From Platerodrilus igneus (Eukaryota > Arthropoda > Insecta > Coleoptera > Lycidae), in NCBI GenBank assembly GCA_036346225.1, contig JARFIW010000966.1:2480001-2544000 (forward strand): a stretch of 64,000 nt of DNA. The letters are read 5' to 3'. Positions within the stretch are counted from its first letter, which is position 1. Each line of letters starts with the position of its first letter. The notes beneath the pieces were generated by a model. That model was not told where the DNA came from. It was given only the letters and a program-made list of their open reading frames with translations, and did not search any database. Positions 1-11,093 of this stretch are shown piece after piece. Both the position numbers and the translations under genes were made by a program.

Positions 1-1
1 G

Positions 2-378
2 AAACAGGCGTTGTACTTGGAGATTAATGTAAACAAGTACAACCCTTTGCGTGGATCCTCATACATCGAGCTCCCAAATGGGTTCGAAACACCAGAGCTG
101 TTATTAATATACAAAATGACGACAACGCATGCTTTGCCTGGTGCGTGATAGCTGCGCTCTACTCAGTGCTCACAATCCGCAAAGGGTCGGTAGCTACCCC
201 ATTACAGCACCATTCTCAATTTGACAGGACTGCAGTTCCCGATATCCATAAAGGATATACCCCGGTTCGAGGAATTAAACAACATCAGTGTCAACGTGTT
301 TGGGGTGGAAAGGAAGTCGATTGTGGGACACACCAGGATTTATCTCAAAAGACAGAGCGATACGGTTTAGAAATAGAT
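2..378 (+). pseudogene. Polinton/adintovirus-like pPolB-associated N-terminal domain, decayed
   Basis: This is a fragment of a long conserved domain that, in arthropod elements carrying a protein-primed family B DNA polymerase, lies upstream of the polymerase. The recognisable blocks are YNPLRGSSYIELP near the start, a Cys/Trp block (ACFAWCVIAALY) in the middle, and a FEELNNISVNVFGVE block near the end, closed by a TAG at about 376-378. The three blocks are in different frames, so at least two frameshifts have occurred. The 5' part runs off the window. What is seen is the block order and spacing; the link to pPolB elements is from family knowledge and is supported by a polymerase fragment at 1732-1917. 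The function of the domain is unknown to me. It is treated as an old virus-like copy and not reconstructed. Confidence 0.7.
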
Positions 379-687
379 TAAAGATGAATTATATACGGTG
401 CTTGCAAAAGGTTATTCTGCAAATCAGTAAGGTGTCATTCGATTTGAAAAAATTCCGAGGGATTTGAAAACCTGAGGAAAACACAATAATAATTGAAATC
501 TTACACGATGGTATATTAAAAATACTGCTAAGAGTAATTTTGTTTAATAATTCTAAAATGGCGTTGGTGGTTAAATACATACAGGTAAAACCCACTATAA
601 AACAATTATAGACGTCACTTTTCCAGTCAAGACTTGCATATAACGCCAACTAATATAATAAGGAGCTGCGCACGCTCGACCATCGGC

Positions 688-722
688 ATAAAAGGCGAGA
701 GCCATGTTCCAGTGCATTAGTC
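688..722 (+). promoter_or_regulatory. TATA box plus initiator for the 275-aa gene
   Basis: A TATA-like ATAAAAGGC begins at 688 and an initiator-like GCATTAGTC lies at 714-722, about 28 bases downstream. That is the spacing expected of an RNA polymerase II core promoter. The first ATG of the intact reading frame follows at 763, giving a 5' leader of about 45 bases. The sites were identified by eye. Confidence 0.55.
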
Positions 723-762
723 GTCAAAGTATCGTCGAGTTTGATTAAAATTATAAATAAAG

Positions 763-1590
763 ATGGATTTTTCTTGTGTTAACGTTACAAGTGATGTGCG
801 AGTACCACAATTAAATATCAACCAACTAGTTGGTAAGTCAACCTATAGGTTAGGCGAATTTCCTCCAAATTATCACCACCATATATTAGAAGTTGGTTTT
901 GATTTATATGGTGGTCTTCAACCTGCCATCCAAGTGATTTGCTGTAGTGGTATGTGTGCTGATTCTACGATAACATTCTCTTACTTCGATTGGAAGAAAT
1001 TGTGTACTTTTCAAGTGGAATTTCAAATTCGCCAATTTGCTCAAGACTCAAAACAAGTACGATTAAATGGTCTGACTACTGGAAACGATGTTGTTGAGAT
1101 ACAATTGGATCAAGATTTCAAATTGCAGCTGAGCACAGCCTTTAATAGAAGTATATGGTTTTTGAACAATTTTGAAAAAGAGAATTTATATAATATGGCG
1201 ATTACGAAAGATGGGAATGTTATTGTGCTACCTGCGTACGAGTGCATCAAGCTATTAAATTTGCGAGAATTGATCTGTTTTAAAATGGCCGAGTTAAGGT
1301 GTAGAAACTTTCCAAAATTTTACGAAAAATTTGTTGGTGATATAAAAAAAGTATGTGGAAATACGACGGAGGAAGAAAGGGTTCAAACGTTATTAGAGGG
1401 AGAGAGCAGTGCCAGTATTTCTCTGTCAAATGATTGTAGCAATTTAAAATACTTGACAGTGTTGGAACTTATTAAATGTTTCCCCATTCAGTACTTAAAA
1501 GATGCAACTGCAAGGCAATCGGTTGCGCAAATGTTTAGAGATTTGGATATCCCAGATTCGCCAGACTCTGGTTACCACAGCGGTTTATAG
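763..1590 (+). CDS. Intact 275-aa protein of unknown function in a Polinton-like element
   Basis: An ATG-started, uninterrupted frame of 275 codons. It is the only long intact gene in an element whose other genes are frameshifted. I do not recognise the family. It is rich in Cys and aromatic residues in its first half (a CCSGMC cluster near residue 61), shows no signal peptide or membrane segment, and has a Glu/Ser-rich stretch near residues 205-225. It ends in PDSPDSGYHSGL, which contains DSGYHS, a perfect match to the DSG-hydrophobic-x-S degron recognised by beta-TrCP after phosphorylation. A TATA/initiator pair at 688-722 fits its start. An ATTAAA at about 1617, just after the TAG stop, could serve as a polyadenylation signal. 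It lies between a pPolB-associated domain fragment and a pPolB C-terminal fragment, so it is probably an accessory gene of the element. The degron reading is inference. Confidence 0.8.
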   Translation: MDFSCVNVTSDVRVPQLNINQLVGKSTYRLGEFPPNYHHHILEVGFDLYGGLQPAIQVICCSGMCADSTITFSYFDWKKLCTFQVEFQIRQFAQDSKQVRLNGLTTGNDVVEIQLDQDFKLQLSTAFNRSIWFLNNFEKENLYNMAITKDGNVIVLPAYECIKLLNLRELICFKMAELRCRNFPKFYEKFVGDIKKVCGNTTEEERVQTLLEGESSASISLSNDCSNLKYLTVLELIKCFPIQYLKDATARQSVAQMFRDLDIPDSPDSGYHSGL

Positions 1591-1731
1591 ATGTTATCAA
1601 TACATGTATGTATTCTATTAAAACATTATATTTTCTTGATAAAGTTTGTTTTTACATATTTGTACCGCCAACATTACCATAAATTATTAATAGACGTATT
1701 AAACTATCCTGTTTTTATTTTTAGGTTTAAA

Positions 1732-1917
1732 GTGGTGTACCCCGCAAATAATAAACACAGTATACCGCATGTTAACAAAAAGTTGTGGGGGAAATTTAAA
1801 GACGAGTTTAACGGTGACTTGGTGTTAGAATTTGTAGGTAGTAAGGCTAAGTCCTACTGTATTGTACGCGAGAAGGACACGATTAAAAAAAGATTAAAGG
1901 GATCTCACGAAGTGTAG
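1732..1917 (+). pseudogene. Protein-primed DNA polymerase B, C-terminal fragment
   Basis: About 60 codons in one frame ending at a TAG stop at 1915-1917. The blocks GKFKDE, EFVG and, further on, KKRLKG match the C-terminal region of type B organellar/viral (protein-primed) DNA polymerases of Polinton-like elements, where the usual pattern is GKFKDE, EFVGLR-K-Y, then K-AKG. The exonuclease, the polymerase active site (DTD-type box) and the bulk of the palm are not found between 378 and 1732, so the gene has a large internal loss or is a composite. A pyrimidine tract with AG (about 1712-1724) precedes the block and looks like a splice acceptor, but no matching donor is evident. It is a dead fragment and is not reconstructed. 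Confidence 0.7.
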
Positions 1918-1929
1918 TTAAGTAAAACC

Positions 1930-2170
1930 GCGGGTGCTACAACCTATAACGAGCATATATTCCCAAAAGGGGTGGGCATCCAGCTACGCAACAGTGCGTG
2001 GGAGAATAATGATTCTCCAATAAGAAATTAAAGTCATTGGGTAATGGTGGAAATGTTAAACCTATAAAGGCGATTATTAATTGTGGTTTAGTGACCGCGT
2101 TTGTGCACTCTTCGAGTGTTTTCGGCAATCTTCGATTGTTTCCAAAGAAAATATTCAAGCATACCATTTA
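1930..2170 (+). pseudogene. Polinton-like structural-type gene fragment (HIFPKG block)
   Basis: Translation from about 1933 reads a block with YNEHIFPKGVGIQLRNS followed by an early stop; downstream pieces continue in another frame to about 2168. The same block (YHIFPKAVDIQLRNS) occurs at 63930-64000 in the second element copy at the other end of the window. The peptide is conserved while the DNA has drifted, so the region was once coding. I do not recognise the protein; in the second copy it follows a small gene with a coiled-coil-like tail. The gene is broken here. Confidence 0.55.
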
Positions 2171-2971
2171 ATGTCGTGGTGTAACATCGTCCACGGTTAA
2201 GCTTATACATCCGTCGGCAGCAAAGTACTTAAACTCTGGGTCTTGCAGTATCGCTTTTACAAGAATAGCTTACAGCAACACAAGGAAAACAGCACGGTAT
2301 GTCATTAAGCAGTAAACGTTCAACTCCACCAGTTGTTAAAGGGTCTTGTACGAAACAACCAACATCCGTGTAAAGCGTGCGAGATGGAGGTGTTAAAGTC
2401 TGCATACCCTGGTCCTAATAGTACAGCAAGCTACACATGGGGCATAAATAAATAAGGTAGTTACTATATTTGAATATATTTTATTGTGTTTCCTTGTACA
2501 AACAATTAAGGTAGGTCAGTAAACACTATTAAATTGTTGTTAATTGAGTTGCATTTAGCGTACTTTCCTATTAGCATCGAGCATATCTATTGTATTTCTC
2601 AAATCATATACCCGCTAATTAATAAAAAAGAAAGGCTACTTTCACTTTACGTCACATAATTGTAAAGCAATTAGTTTGTCCTCTATGCTACTTTCACTAT
2701 ACGTCACATAATTGTAAAGCGATTAGTTTGTCCTTGTCTATGTATTTTCCAACAATTTAGCATTGTGCATGTAATTATGTTAAAACCATAAAAATTTTAA
2801 GTCATGGGTTTTGCAACATTCTGAGAAAAGCACATTACTGTTTGAAAAAATGATTTTAAATACTAAGCACTTATGGCTTATAAAGAACTCGTTTCTAAAA
2901 TCCTTGCGGTTTTAGATTTCTAGGGAAATAGTTGGTTAAAGCATATGTCATAGACGAGCAAAACAATTTAA
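2171..2971 (+). repeat. Non-coding end of the Polinton-like element with a 53-bp tandem pair
   Basis: No supported gene. At 2634-2740 two copies of a 53-bp unit lie head to tail; each carries ACGTCACATAATTGTAAAGC followed by ATTAGTTTGTCC. Short peptide-like stretches near 2300-2400 have no support. Confidence 0.5.
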
Positions 2972-3960
2972 AGAGGTTTGGGAGCTTTAAAGGGTAACTT
3001 TGTAAGGAGTAGTCCGATTTTAAATCTGTTTGCAGATTCGGGATGTGCATAAAATTCTAAGCTAATTTAATGTATCGCATGACTAAAAAAATTATAAGAA
3101 CGCTCAAACGTTACTAAAGGTAAGAAATCTTAAAATTGGGGTAGCTCCCTTGGGGGTGATGATAGCTGAAAAATTCCTAAAGATTCGGGTAGCTGAGAAA
3201 ATTCTAATATTAATTGATACCAAACAAGATGGGTTTATCTCGAAAGATGCATTGGCTAGACAAAGAAAAGTATTTGTTAGTTTTGCTTATAAAGCAAAGA
3301 GTAAAATGTAGAGGTTTGAGAGCTTTAAAGGGGTAACTTTGTAAGGAGTAGTCCGATTTTAAATCTGTTTGCAGATTCAGATTCTGCGTAAAATTCTAAG
3401 CTAACAAGATGTATCGCGTGACTAAAAAAGTTTATAAGAACGCTCAAAAGTCGCTACAGATAAGAAATCTTAAAATGAGGGTAGCCCCCTGGGGGGTGAT
3501 GATATCTTAAAAATTCCTAGAGATTTGGGTAGCTGAGAAAAATCTAATATTAATTGATACCAAACAAGATAGGTTTATCTCGAAAGATGCATTAGCTAGA
3601 CAAAGAAAACTATTTGGTTTAGATGTGGGAGCAAATGAGGATGCTCATTTATCTCGAAAGATGAAAAATGGTTAGTCGAAGAAAACTATTTGGTTCAGAT
3701 GAAAGATAAAAAAATGGCTAGTCGAAGAAAACTTTTTGGTTCAGATGTGGGAGGAAATGAGGATGCTCATTTATCTCGAAAGATGAAAAATTTAAGATAT
3801 ATTTATCTCGAAAGATGAAAAATGGTTAGTCGAAGAAAACTTTTTGGTCCAGATGTGTGAGGAAATGAGGGACCTCCTCATTTCCTCCTTATGGGAATTT
3901 ACATGTAAATGAGTGAGGAAATGAGGGATTCTGGAGGAAATGAGGGGGTGGGATTGTCAA
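2972..3960 (+). repeat. Terminal subrepeat block of the Polinton-like element (right end)
   Basis: Two copies of a ~339-bp unit start at 2972 and 3311 (GAGGTTTGGGAGCTTTAAAG, then TCCGATTTTAAATCTGTTTG, then TTGATACCAAACAAGAT). At about 3596-3880 follow four or so shorter units built on ATTTATCTCGAAAGATG and TTAGTCGAAGAAAACT, and at 3860-3950 the motif GGAAATGAGG recurs. The same sequences are found inverted at 61711-62480 next to the second element copy. The block therefore behaves like a terminal inverted repeat of the element family. Confidence 0.65.
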
Positions 3961-5613
3961 TTATACTCTACTTGTACCAGACGTACAATACTGCGTAGTA
4001 GGCAAAGTTTATTGCCAGATGAGATTTTTGTTTAATTTCTGAGAATGGAGCTTTAATGAGAGCAAGCGAGATAGAATTATGATGCCGCAGTCCATGTATA
4101 TTAGTTATATTTTCGGATTTTTCAAAATGCCATCCACCAAAATTTTTTCTATGTGACTTTCGCCAGTCATCATTAAGTTCAGTATTACTTACATTACTTA
4201 CATAGATGGATTGTAACGTATTTTTTTCTAGTTACATTTCGTTCAATAAAATAAAAATAAAACAGCTATAATTTAAAATATTTAATTTGTGAATTACCGT
4301 CCAATAGAAATTAATTTATAAAATTCATAATAACACGTAGATTCTTTTACGTTTATGCTCTAAAGTTCGTTACTAAGCTTTGTCAAGTTCTCAATTGGCA
4401 CTTCATTATCAGCGTTCGAAAGGGCAGGCTGCTTTGCAGGACAAGTAAAGTCGAGATGGCCGTGTGTAAGCACGTGGCTTCTAACAAAGTTAGAAAAAAG
4501 TAAAGAATTGATAAATTCTTGGTGTCTGGAGGTCGAGCCTAACAGCGGTTGCGTGAGCATGATTTTCGATAAGCCTCGCTCCGAGCAGTTCAGTTGATCC
4601 CTACAGGCCTAAGAAGATGGAAGCCCCTTTGGACATCATTTAGACAGTTGGTATATATTAATTAAATAGATTATACTAATATTTTTCATCTTAGTGCAAT
4701 ATGTTAAGGACATATCTTGTATAATATTTCCGATAGTAACTTAAAACAATTTCTTAAGGCAATATTTTAAAGCAAGAATATATGGTTTCGTCCTATTTAA
4801 TATAACATGCAGTAACGTGGAAGGTGATTTCACATGTGTTCCATATATTTCAATCTTACCGATGAATAACATCAGACAAGGATATTATGGTTGGTTTTGT
4901 AATATAGTCGTTGTATTTCAAACAACTTTGATGCTTATGGAAATTTGACAGCTGAGGTCAAGGTCCAGTATTTTTAGTTCAGAGCAGTTTCGTAGCACGT
5001 GAGTGTTCTTTAGGATTTAATAACTTTGAAAATACAGTAAATTACTATAAATTATCTAACATTAAATATTTGAGTAACGTTAAAAGAAGATAGTTTTTGA
5101 GGAATTAGCGAATTAAATAATATGTCGATTGCTTGTCAGAATGTTTGCACATGTACGCAAATAGTATATTTAATAAAGTTGTGAATGACATCCTATGTCA
5201 GATATAAAAAAACATAGATTCAGTTTTCCTATCTAGACGCCATATGCTGTCTTAATTTAATTTAAAATATGTTTAAAGATTTTGAGGTCATGAACTTGCA
5301 CTTTCATCGACATATGAAATTTACGTACTTATAGTTGAATAAAAATAAATTAGAATAATTACATTCTACAATGTCTGCACTTTGATAATTAAATTTTATT
5401 GTGAAGATCAAGGAAGTACTTCGCTGATTGAAAGAAATTTATGTATTATGAATAACTTAGAAGTTCTACGTCAATCTAATTAAATTTTATAGAAAAGGTC
5501 CATTCAGAGATCTTCTTAATTTTGAATGCAAAACTTCACTAGTCTATTTCTGTTCTAGAAAATTATTATGAGAAAATTTTATAAAGATACAAACTTAAAT
5601 ATTGCAGTTATAT
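3961..5613. other. Intronic/intergenic AT-rich DNA, no gene seen
   Basis: No reading frame with recognisable content and no clear repeat. A 66-codon minus frame at 4360-4560 lies in a locally GC-richer patch, but I see no homology or splice sites that would support it. Confidence 0.5.
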
Positions 5614-5918
5614 ATACTCTGTCATCAAACAAATTAGTCATCGTATATCCTATAAAACAAATAATTTTTACATCAAAATTTAAGACATCAAATTGATGTA
5701 TACAAGTTTAATGTTTATAATTTTTATTTAAAATTTTTAATTTTGTTGGTTTTACAAGTTTTTCCAAGATTTTTTATTATGTTTGTTATGCTAGTTTTCA
5801 ACTAACCTCAAGTTTATAGCCTGCGATCAAGAATTTAAAATAAATTCGAAAATTTAGGCCATAAAAAAGAGTTTTCAATTTAATTCAGAGACCTCAAACC
5901 CACGAATCAATTTTATTA
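5614..5918 (+). repeat. Left pseudo-LTR of the PLE
   Basis: It starts ATACTCTGTCATCAAACAAA and ends CACGAATCAATTTTATTA. It differs from the copy at 8503-8789 mainly by an insertion of about 20 bases (AATTTAATTCAGAGACCTC) near its end and a few substitutions, so the two copies share a recent origin. Confidence 0.9.
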
Positions 5919-5960
5919 CAAATATTTAGGTCGTTATTATTTTCACTTTATAAAATAATT

Positions 5961-8395
5961 GTGGGTTTCTATAATATAATATCGAGTAAATATGGAGCAG
6001 AAACAACTTTACTCCTAAAACGCTGGGCAAGTCTGAACATCAAACTAGCATCATTGAACAACAGAAAGATCTTCCTTCTTCAATGCAGGAAAAACGAAGT
6101 ATTACCAAATCATATTCCTAATGCACTGAAAAATGTTTACAATTTATTAAGCAATAGTATACTAAATCTATAGCTAATAAAATTGAAAGATTTATTGATA
6201 ATTTAACTACAAAAATACTAAATTTAGAAATACAAATTACACATCGACTGGTTACCAGTTTCAACAAAGAACTCAATACAATACAAAACAAGGTCAACAA
6301 TATTTTACCAAACCATATATATTTTGAATACCAACGACGATTAAATATAACATACAACAAATCTTTTTATAAAATCAAAAATAATAACCTAAAAAAATTT
6401 AATGACATTTTAAAAAAGCAAAATGTCATATGTCATACAGACAAATGGTTTAAAAATATTAGTGATCTTGAAATTCCACTTGATATACAACAATTTTTGT
6501 CATTAGGATCAAAATTTAGTGTTAATCCAAAAATAGATAGTAACTTAATTTCTAACCTTTTAGCCGAATTAGAAGATGTTATACAAAATACTAATAAGGA
6601 AGAAAAGAAAAATTTATACAGAACTTATGTTACTAATATCATTACAAATTTTATTCACGAAAACTCAAAAAGGAAACCAAAAATGTTAATGAAATTTATA
6701 AAATGCCAAAAATTTTTGAAAGAAAACTGTAATTTAATTATTTGCAAAGCTGATAAAGGCAACACAACAGCGTTAATGTCGAAAGAAGACTACACCAATA
6801 AATTAATTGATCTATTAAGTGATAAAACGACATATAGAGAATTAAAGAAGGATCCAACATATTCGATTCAAAATAAATCTTTATGTATAATAAGAACATT
6901 AAAAAATAAAAATTTCATAAGTCAAGCAGATGCCAAAAAACTTAATAATTACAGCAGCACTGCTCCTCGACTATATGCACTTCCAAAAATTCATAAACTT
7001 GGAAATCCATTAAGACCAATCGTATCATCCAACAATTCTCCAACTGAAAATTTATCCAAATACCTTTCGGAAATTATAAAAACCAGTTTGGAAAATAAGT
7101 ACAATGTCAAAGATTCATTTGATTTCTCTGAGTTTATAAACAACTTCCAGTTGCCTGAAAATTATGTATTAATTAGTTTAGATGTAGTTTCATTATTCAC
7201 AAACATACCCAAAGACTTAGTAAAACAAAATTTATCACTTATTTGGAATAAAATAGAATTGAACTGCAAAATTAACAAAGAACTTTTTTAGATATAATAG
7301 ATTTTATTTTTGAAAGTAGTTACTTTAGTTTTAATAATAAATTTTTTCAGCAAATATTTGGATGCCCTATGGGTTCAAACATCAGTCCGATACTTGCTGA
7401 TCTAGTTATGAGTACTTTATTGAACAATGTCATAGCTATTTTACCATACAAAATACCTTTTCTTAAAAAATTTGTCGATGACACCATAACAGCAGTTCCT
7501 GAAGATAAAATTGGAGAAACTTTATATATATTTAATAATTATAATCCACACATACAATTTACGATTGAAAAAGAATGTAACCGAACAGTTCCATTCCTTG
7601 ACATAGTAATAAGAAACAATGAAAACAAAATTATTTTAGATTGGCATCAAAAAGCAATACATTCAGAGAGATATTTGAATTTTTATTCCTACCATCCACT
7701 AGCAACAAAAATAAATATCATATTAGGTTTAAAACAAAGAAAAAATAGAATTTCTCATCTCTCTTTGTACCCAAAAAACATAAAAATCCTTACTAGTATT
7801 TTACGAACTAACAGTTATCCAATTCATTTAATAAAAAAATTACTATCCGAACAATTTAATCCTAACACAAACAAATTAAATGACAATAATCAAAACAGCA
7901 TCAATCAATTACTCACTTACAAAACAATATCATATATTCAACATTTAACACCAAAATTAATAAAAGTTTTTAAAAATGAAAAAATAAAGTTTGCTAAACG
8001 TAACGTACTAACATTACAAAATATTTTTACTAAAACTAAAGACAAAATACCTAAAATGAACCAGAGAAATTTAATATATAAAATAAATTGTTTAAATTGC
8101 GTTCACTCCTATATTGGGCAGACCTCTTAACTATTAAAACAAAGGATAGCCCAACATAAGAGTGATATAACTATAAAACCAGAAGCATGTGCATTAACCA
8201 CACACTTAATAGATACCAATCACAGTATGGATTTTGAAAATCCAAACATCTTAAAAATAGAAAGCAACAAATCAAAAAGAATTTTTTTGGAAATGTATCA
8301 TATTTATAAAACTAAAAATACAATAAATAAGAAAACAGATATTAGTAACTTAAATTCCATATACACATATTTATTAAATTTTGAACAAAATTAAT
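5961..8395 (+). pseudogene. PLE polyprotein (RT plus GIY-YIG), inactivated
   Basis: The first segment (5961-6173) resembles the PLE N-terminal region (KYGAETT, LKRWASLNIKLA). It is followed in another frame by an open stretch, 6179-7288, with DKWFKNISDLEIP, then the RT finger motif LPKIHKLGNPLRPIVS (about 6980) and motif A ISLDVVSLFTNIP (about 7175). At about 7285 a run of T causes a one-base frameshift. The frame continues with motif B CPMGSNISPILADL (7363-7410) and motif C FVDD (about 7471). The GIY-YIG tail begins with NCVHSYIGQTS at about 8098, is cut by TAA at 8128-8130, and would continue to about 8392. RT and endonuclease signature residues are still visible, so this is a fairly young but dead copy. 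Initiation codons are uncertain. Confidence 0.85.
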
Positions 8396-8502
8396 GACAA
8401 AAATTAAACTAAACATACACACACATGCAAACACAAACTTTCATACACTATACACTCACATCACATAATATACAAGCACACTCACAAACACGTACACAAA
8501 CG

Positions 8503-8786
8503 ATACTCTGTCATCAAACAAATTAGTCATCGTATATCCTATAAAACAAATAATTTTTACATCAAAATTTATGACATCAAATTGATGTATACAAGTTTAA
8601 TGTTTATAATTTTTATTTAAAATTTTTAATTTTGTTGGTTTTACAAGTTTTTCCAAGATTTTTTATTATGTTTGTTATGCTAGTTTTCAACTAACCTCAA
8701 GTTTATAGCCTGTGATCAAGAATTTAAAATAAATTCGAAAATGTAGGCCATAAAAAAGAGTTTTCAAACCCACGAATCAATTTTAT

Positions 8787-8789
<3 letters not shown>
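8503..8789 (+). repeat. Right pseudo-LTR of the PLE
   Basis: It matches 5614-5918 almost base for base but lacks the ~20-base insert. It runs straight into an AT microsatellite. Confidence 0.9.

Positions 8790-8826
<37 letters not shown>
8786..8826. repeat. (TA)n microsatellite
   Basis: A nearly pure TA run directly abutting the right pseudo-LTR of the PLE. It may be the insertion target or have grown from the element end. Confidence 0.9.
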
Positions 8827-8828
<2 letters not shown>

Positions 8829-11052
8829 CTGTGATCCACCTTTTTAATTAGAATCGAGCCTCACGAATTGGACGTCAAGAATGCTGAGAATCCTACAAAA
8901 AGCTATTCATTAACTTAACTGGTCCGTTGACTTTCTTCTGTTAATCGCCTCGGCTGCTCCCCTAGATAACTTTCATCCTCATTCATAAAAAAAAAACAAC
9001 ACATTCCTACCACAAACATCAACGTTAACTCTATTTACATCAATATTCAGAATACATTAAAATTTCACAATTAAAACTCAGCATAAATTTCAGTATCAGA
9101 AATTTTCAAGATTACATTTATTATCATTTAAATGTGCATCCTGAATTAAAGTCCTTGTTGGATGCCTACTAATTAATATAACAATATATGCAGACCGGAG
9201 TCTGAGTACAAAGGGAGCATCTACCACCCCTTTACGTTAATTAACCAGGTTCGTCTAATTGAGCTCAAAGACATACCCAAATTTTCATCATAATCCAGAA
9301 CATCAATACTAAATACCCCTTTCTACCTAAACAAGCAAATTTCACCTTAACATTAAAATTTTATGGTTAGTACAATTTCACTAATGTCCATTTAAAGTAA
9401 ATCAATTATAAAGTTATTCAACACACACAAAAATATCAAAGTTCAAACAAAATAGTATAAATTACCTGAAGGTAACTGCACTCGTAGCTTCAATGTACAT
9501 CGTCCCTTTTGTTAATCACACCATTCCAACTGGATTATATTTACAGCTTCTGATTCTCAACGCTTTTAAAATTTTCTCCATCACCATTTATTTAAATTTG
9601 TCTCAGGGCTTTTCCGGAACTCATCTGTGTATATCTGACCCTTGTTTGTGGATCCAGACACATTTATGAACCATTTAATTATTCACCCCCGCAAAATAGC
9701 AAAGAAATTCATACTTCTTTCACCAATATACGCCCAAAACTGCCTACTTTTGTGTATACATTTGTCGTTGTAAATTTTGCTAATTGGTACAGTGATACTA
9801 AATTTTATTACCTTGTATCTAAGTGCACTAAAGTATATTCATGTTAGCACGTAAATAACAAACTGTTTTAAATCACCAAAATATACGAGCAAACTTTAAA
9901 TTATTCTATCAAACTAAAATGCACTGTTTAACGTCTTGAATCAAGTCGCGGATGTAAGAGAGCTTGTTTATATTCACCTCGGTATATATAGCGGTTAGCC
10001 TGTCTGTCGGTCTGTTCCCCAAAACGGGCAATTCTAAAGAATTTTGCATGCTAGGTTCCCAGTCCGTAGCCTGTGCGTCGGTTTTTACGAATTTTGCACT
10101 CGCCAGTTGAAAATCTCAGAAATTCTCACACGGCACGCAAACATGTCCGAGAAAAATTAATTAATTTTGTACAGAAATTGTTGTTTCTACCTCTGATATA
10201 TGCATCCTATTTTCAACCAATTGTGACCCTCGTGACGTTGCTTAAATCACGCCTTTACTATATGTGTCTTTGCTTGACGCATTTCTCTTTCCTTTTCTAA
10301 CCTGTTCGTATTGGTGCAAATTGATATTCCTTATTATCGATTATTTCAGTCCATGTGGACTATCTGGGTTAAATAACCCCGTATCGCACCTTCCCGTGAA
10401 TATTAAGCCCCGGTTTCTCCAAGATTCTTTGAAACCATTCGTTATCTGCAAAATTTACGCAGAACGAGCTTTTTAAATAAACCCTGTTTTGTATTTCGTG
10501 CTAAAGCATCTGACCGTTTCCAATATCCTTAGAATCGACATGTTTATCTAAACAAATTAAACTGAAATTGCCTTTTAAAATACGCAGGTGTGTTCAAACA
10601 TCCTACTTCTAACTAACACTTCTAGGATTTGCATTTTATTGGGTTTTTACAAGTTTCTATAAATATTATATGTTACTAACGGTTCAATTAACTTCAATTA
10701 AAATTAATACCCTTTAAATTTTAGTGAATCCTAACTAAATATTAGTTATTATCTGTACGTTTTGTTCAATACCGGTTACTTAAAATAGGGTTAATTAATA
10801 TAAATTTTGCACGTAATTTCCATTTGTTTCTTTCCTCGGAATAATTACATTACACGTAGCTTGTTAATACTGTTTCTTTTGATATAAAGCGTCTTGTACA
10901 TGATTTTAAATCTCTTATTTTTACTGAAACGAATGAATTTTTATTCTCCACGGTGTATTAATACAGCGTATTATCTAATAAAATTCCCTATACACGGTGA
11001 TTAAAATTATTTTAGGTAATTCATTAATTTTCTACCCTGGTCTAAATATGAG

Positions 11053-11093
<41 letters not shown>

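Larger units (their letters stand above)
5614..8789 (+). mobile_element. Penelope-like retroelement (PLE) with pseudo-LTRs
   Basis: A 3.2-kb element bounded by two direct repeats (5614-5918 and 8503-8789) that are nearly identical except for about 20 extra bases in the left one. The interior encodes, in order, a PLE N-terminal helical region, a reverse transcriptase and a GIY-YIG endonuclease remnant. The tail is CA-rich (8405-8505). PLEs prime at chromosomal breaks or telomeres and often carry such tandem-derived pseudo-LTRs. An internal frameshift and a nonsense codon make this copy inactive. Confidence 0.9.

Noticed and set aside
1591..1731. First part of the 1591-1917 plus frame as part of the polymerase gene
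   Set aside because: The residues before about 1732 are hydrophobic, AT-driven and unlike the family. They directly follow the stop of the 275-aa gene and look like 3' untranslated sequence.
4360..4560. 66-codon minus frame in a GC-richer patch, considered as a host exon
   Set aside because: No clear splice sites and no recognised domain.
10000..10490. Solo LTR with TATA and AATAAA
   Set aside because: No second copy or target duplication could be found in the window, so it is left as unassigned DNA.
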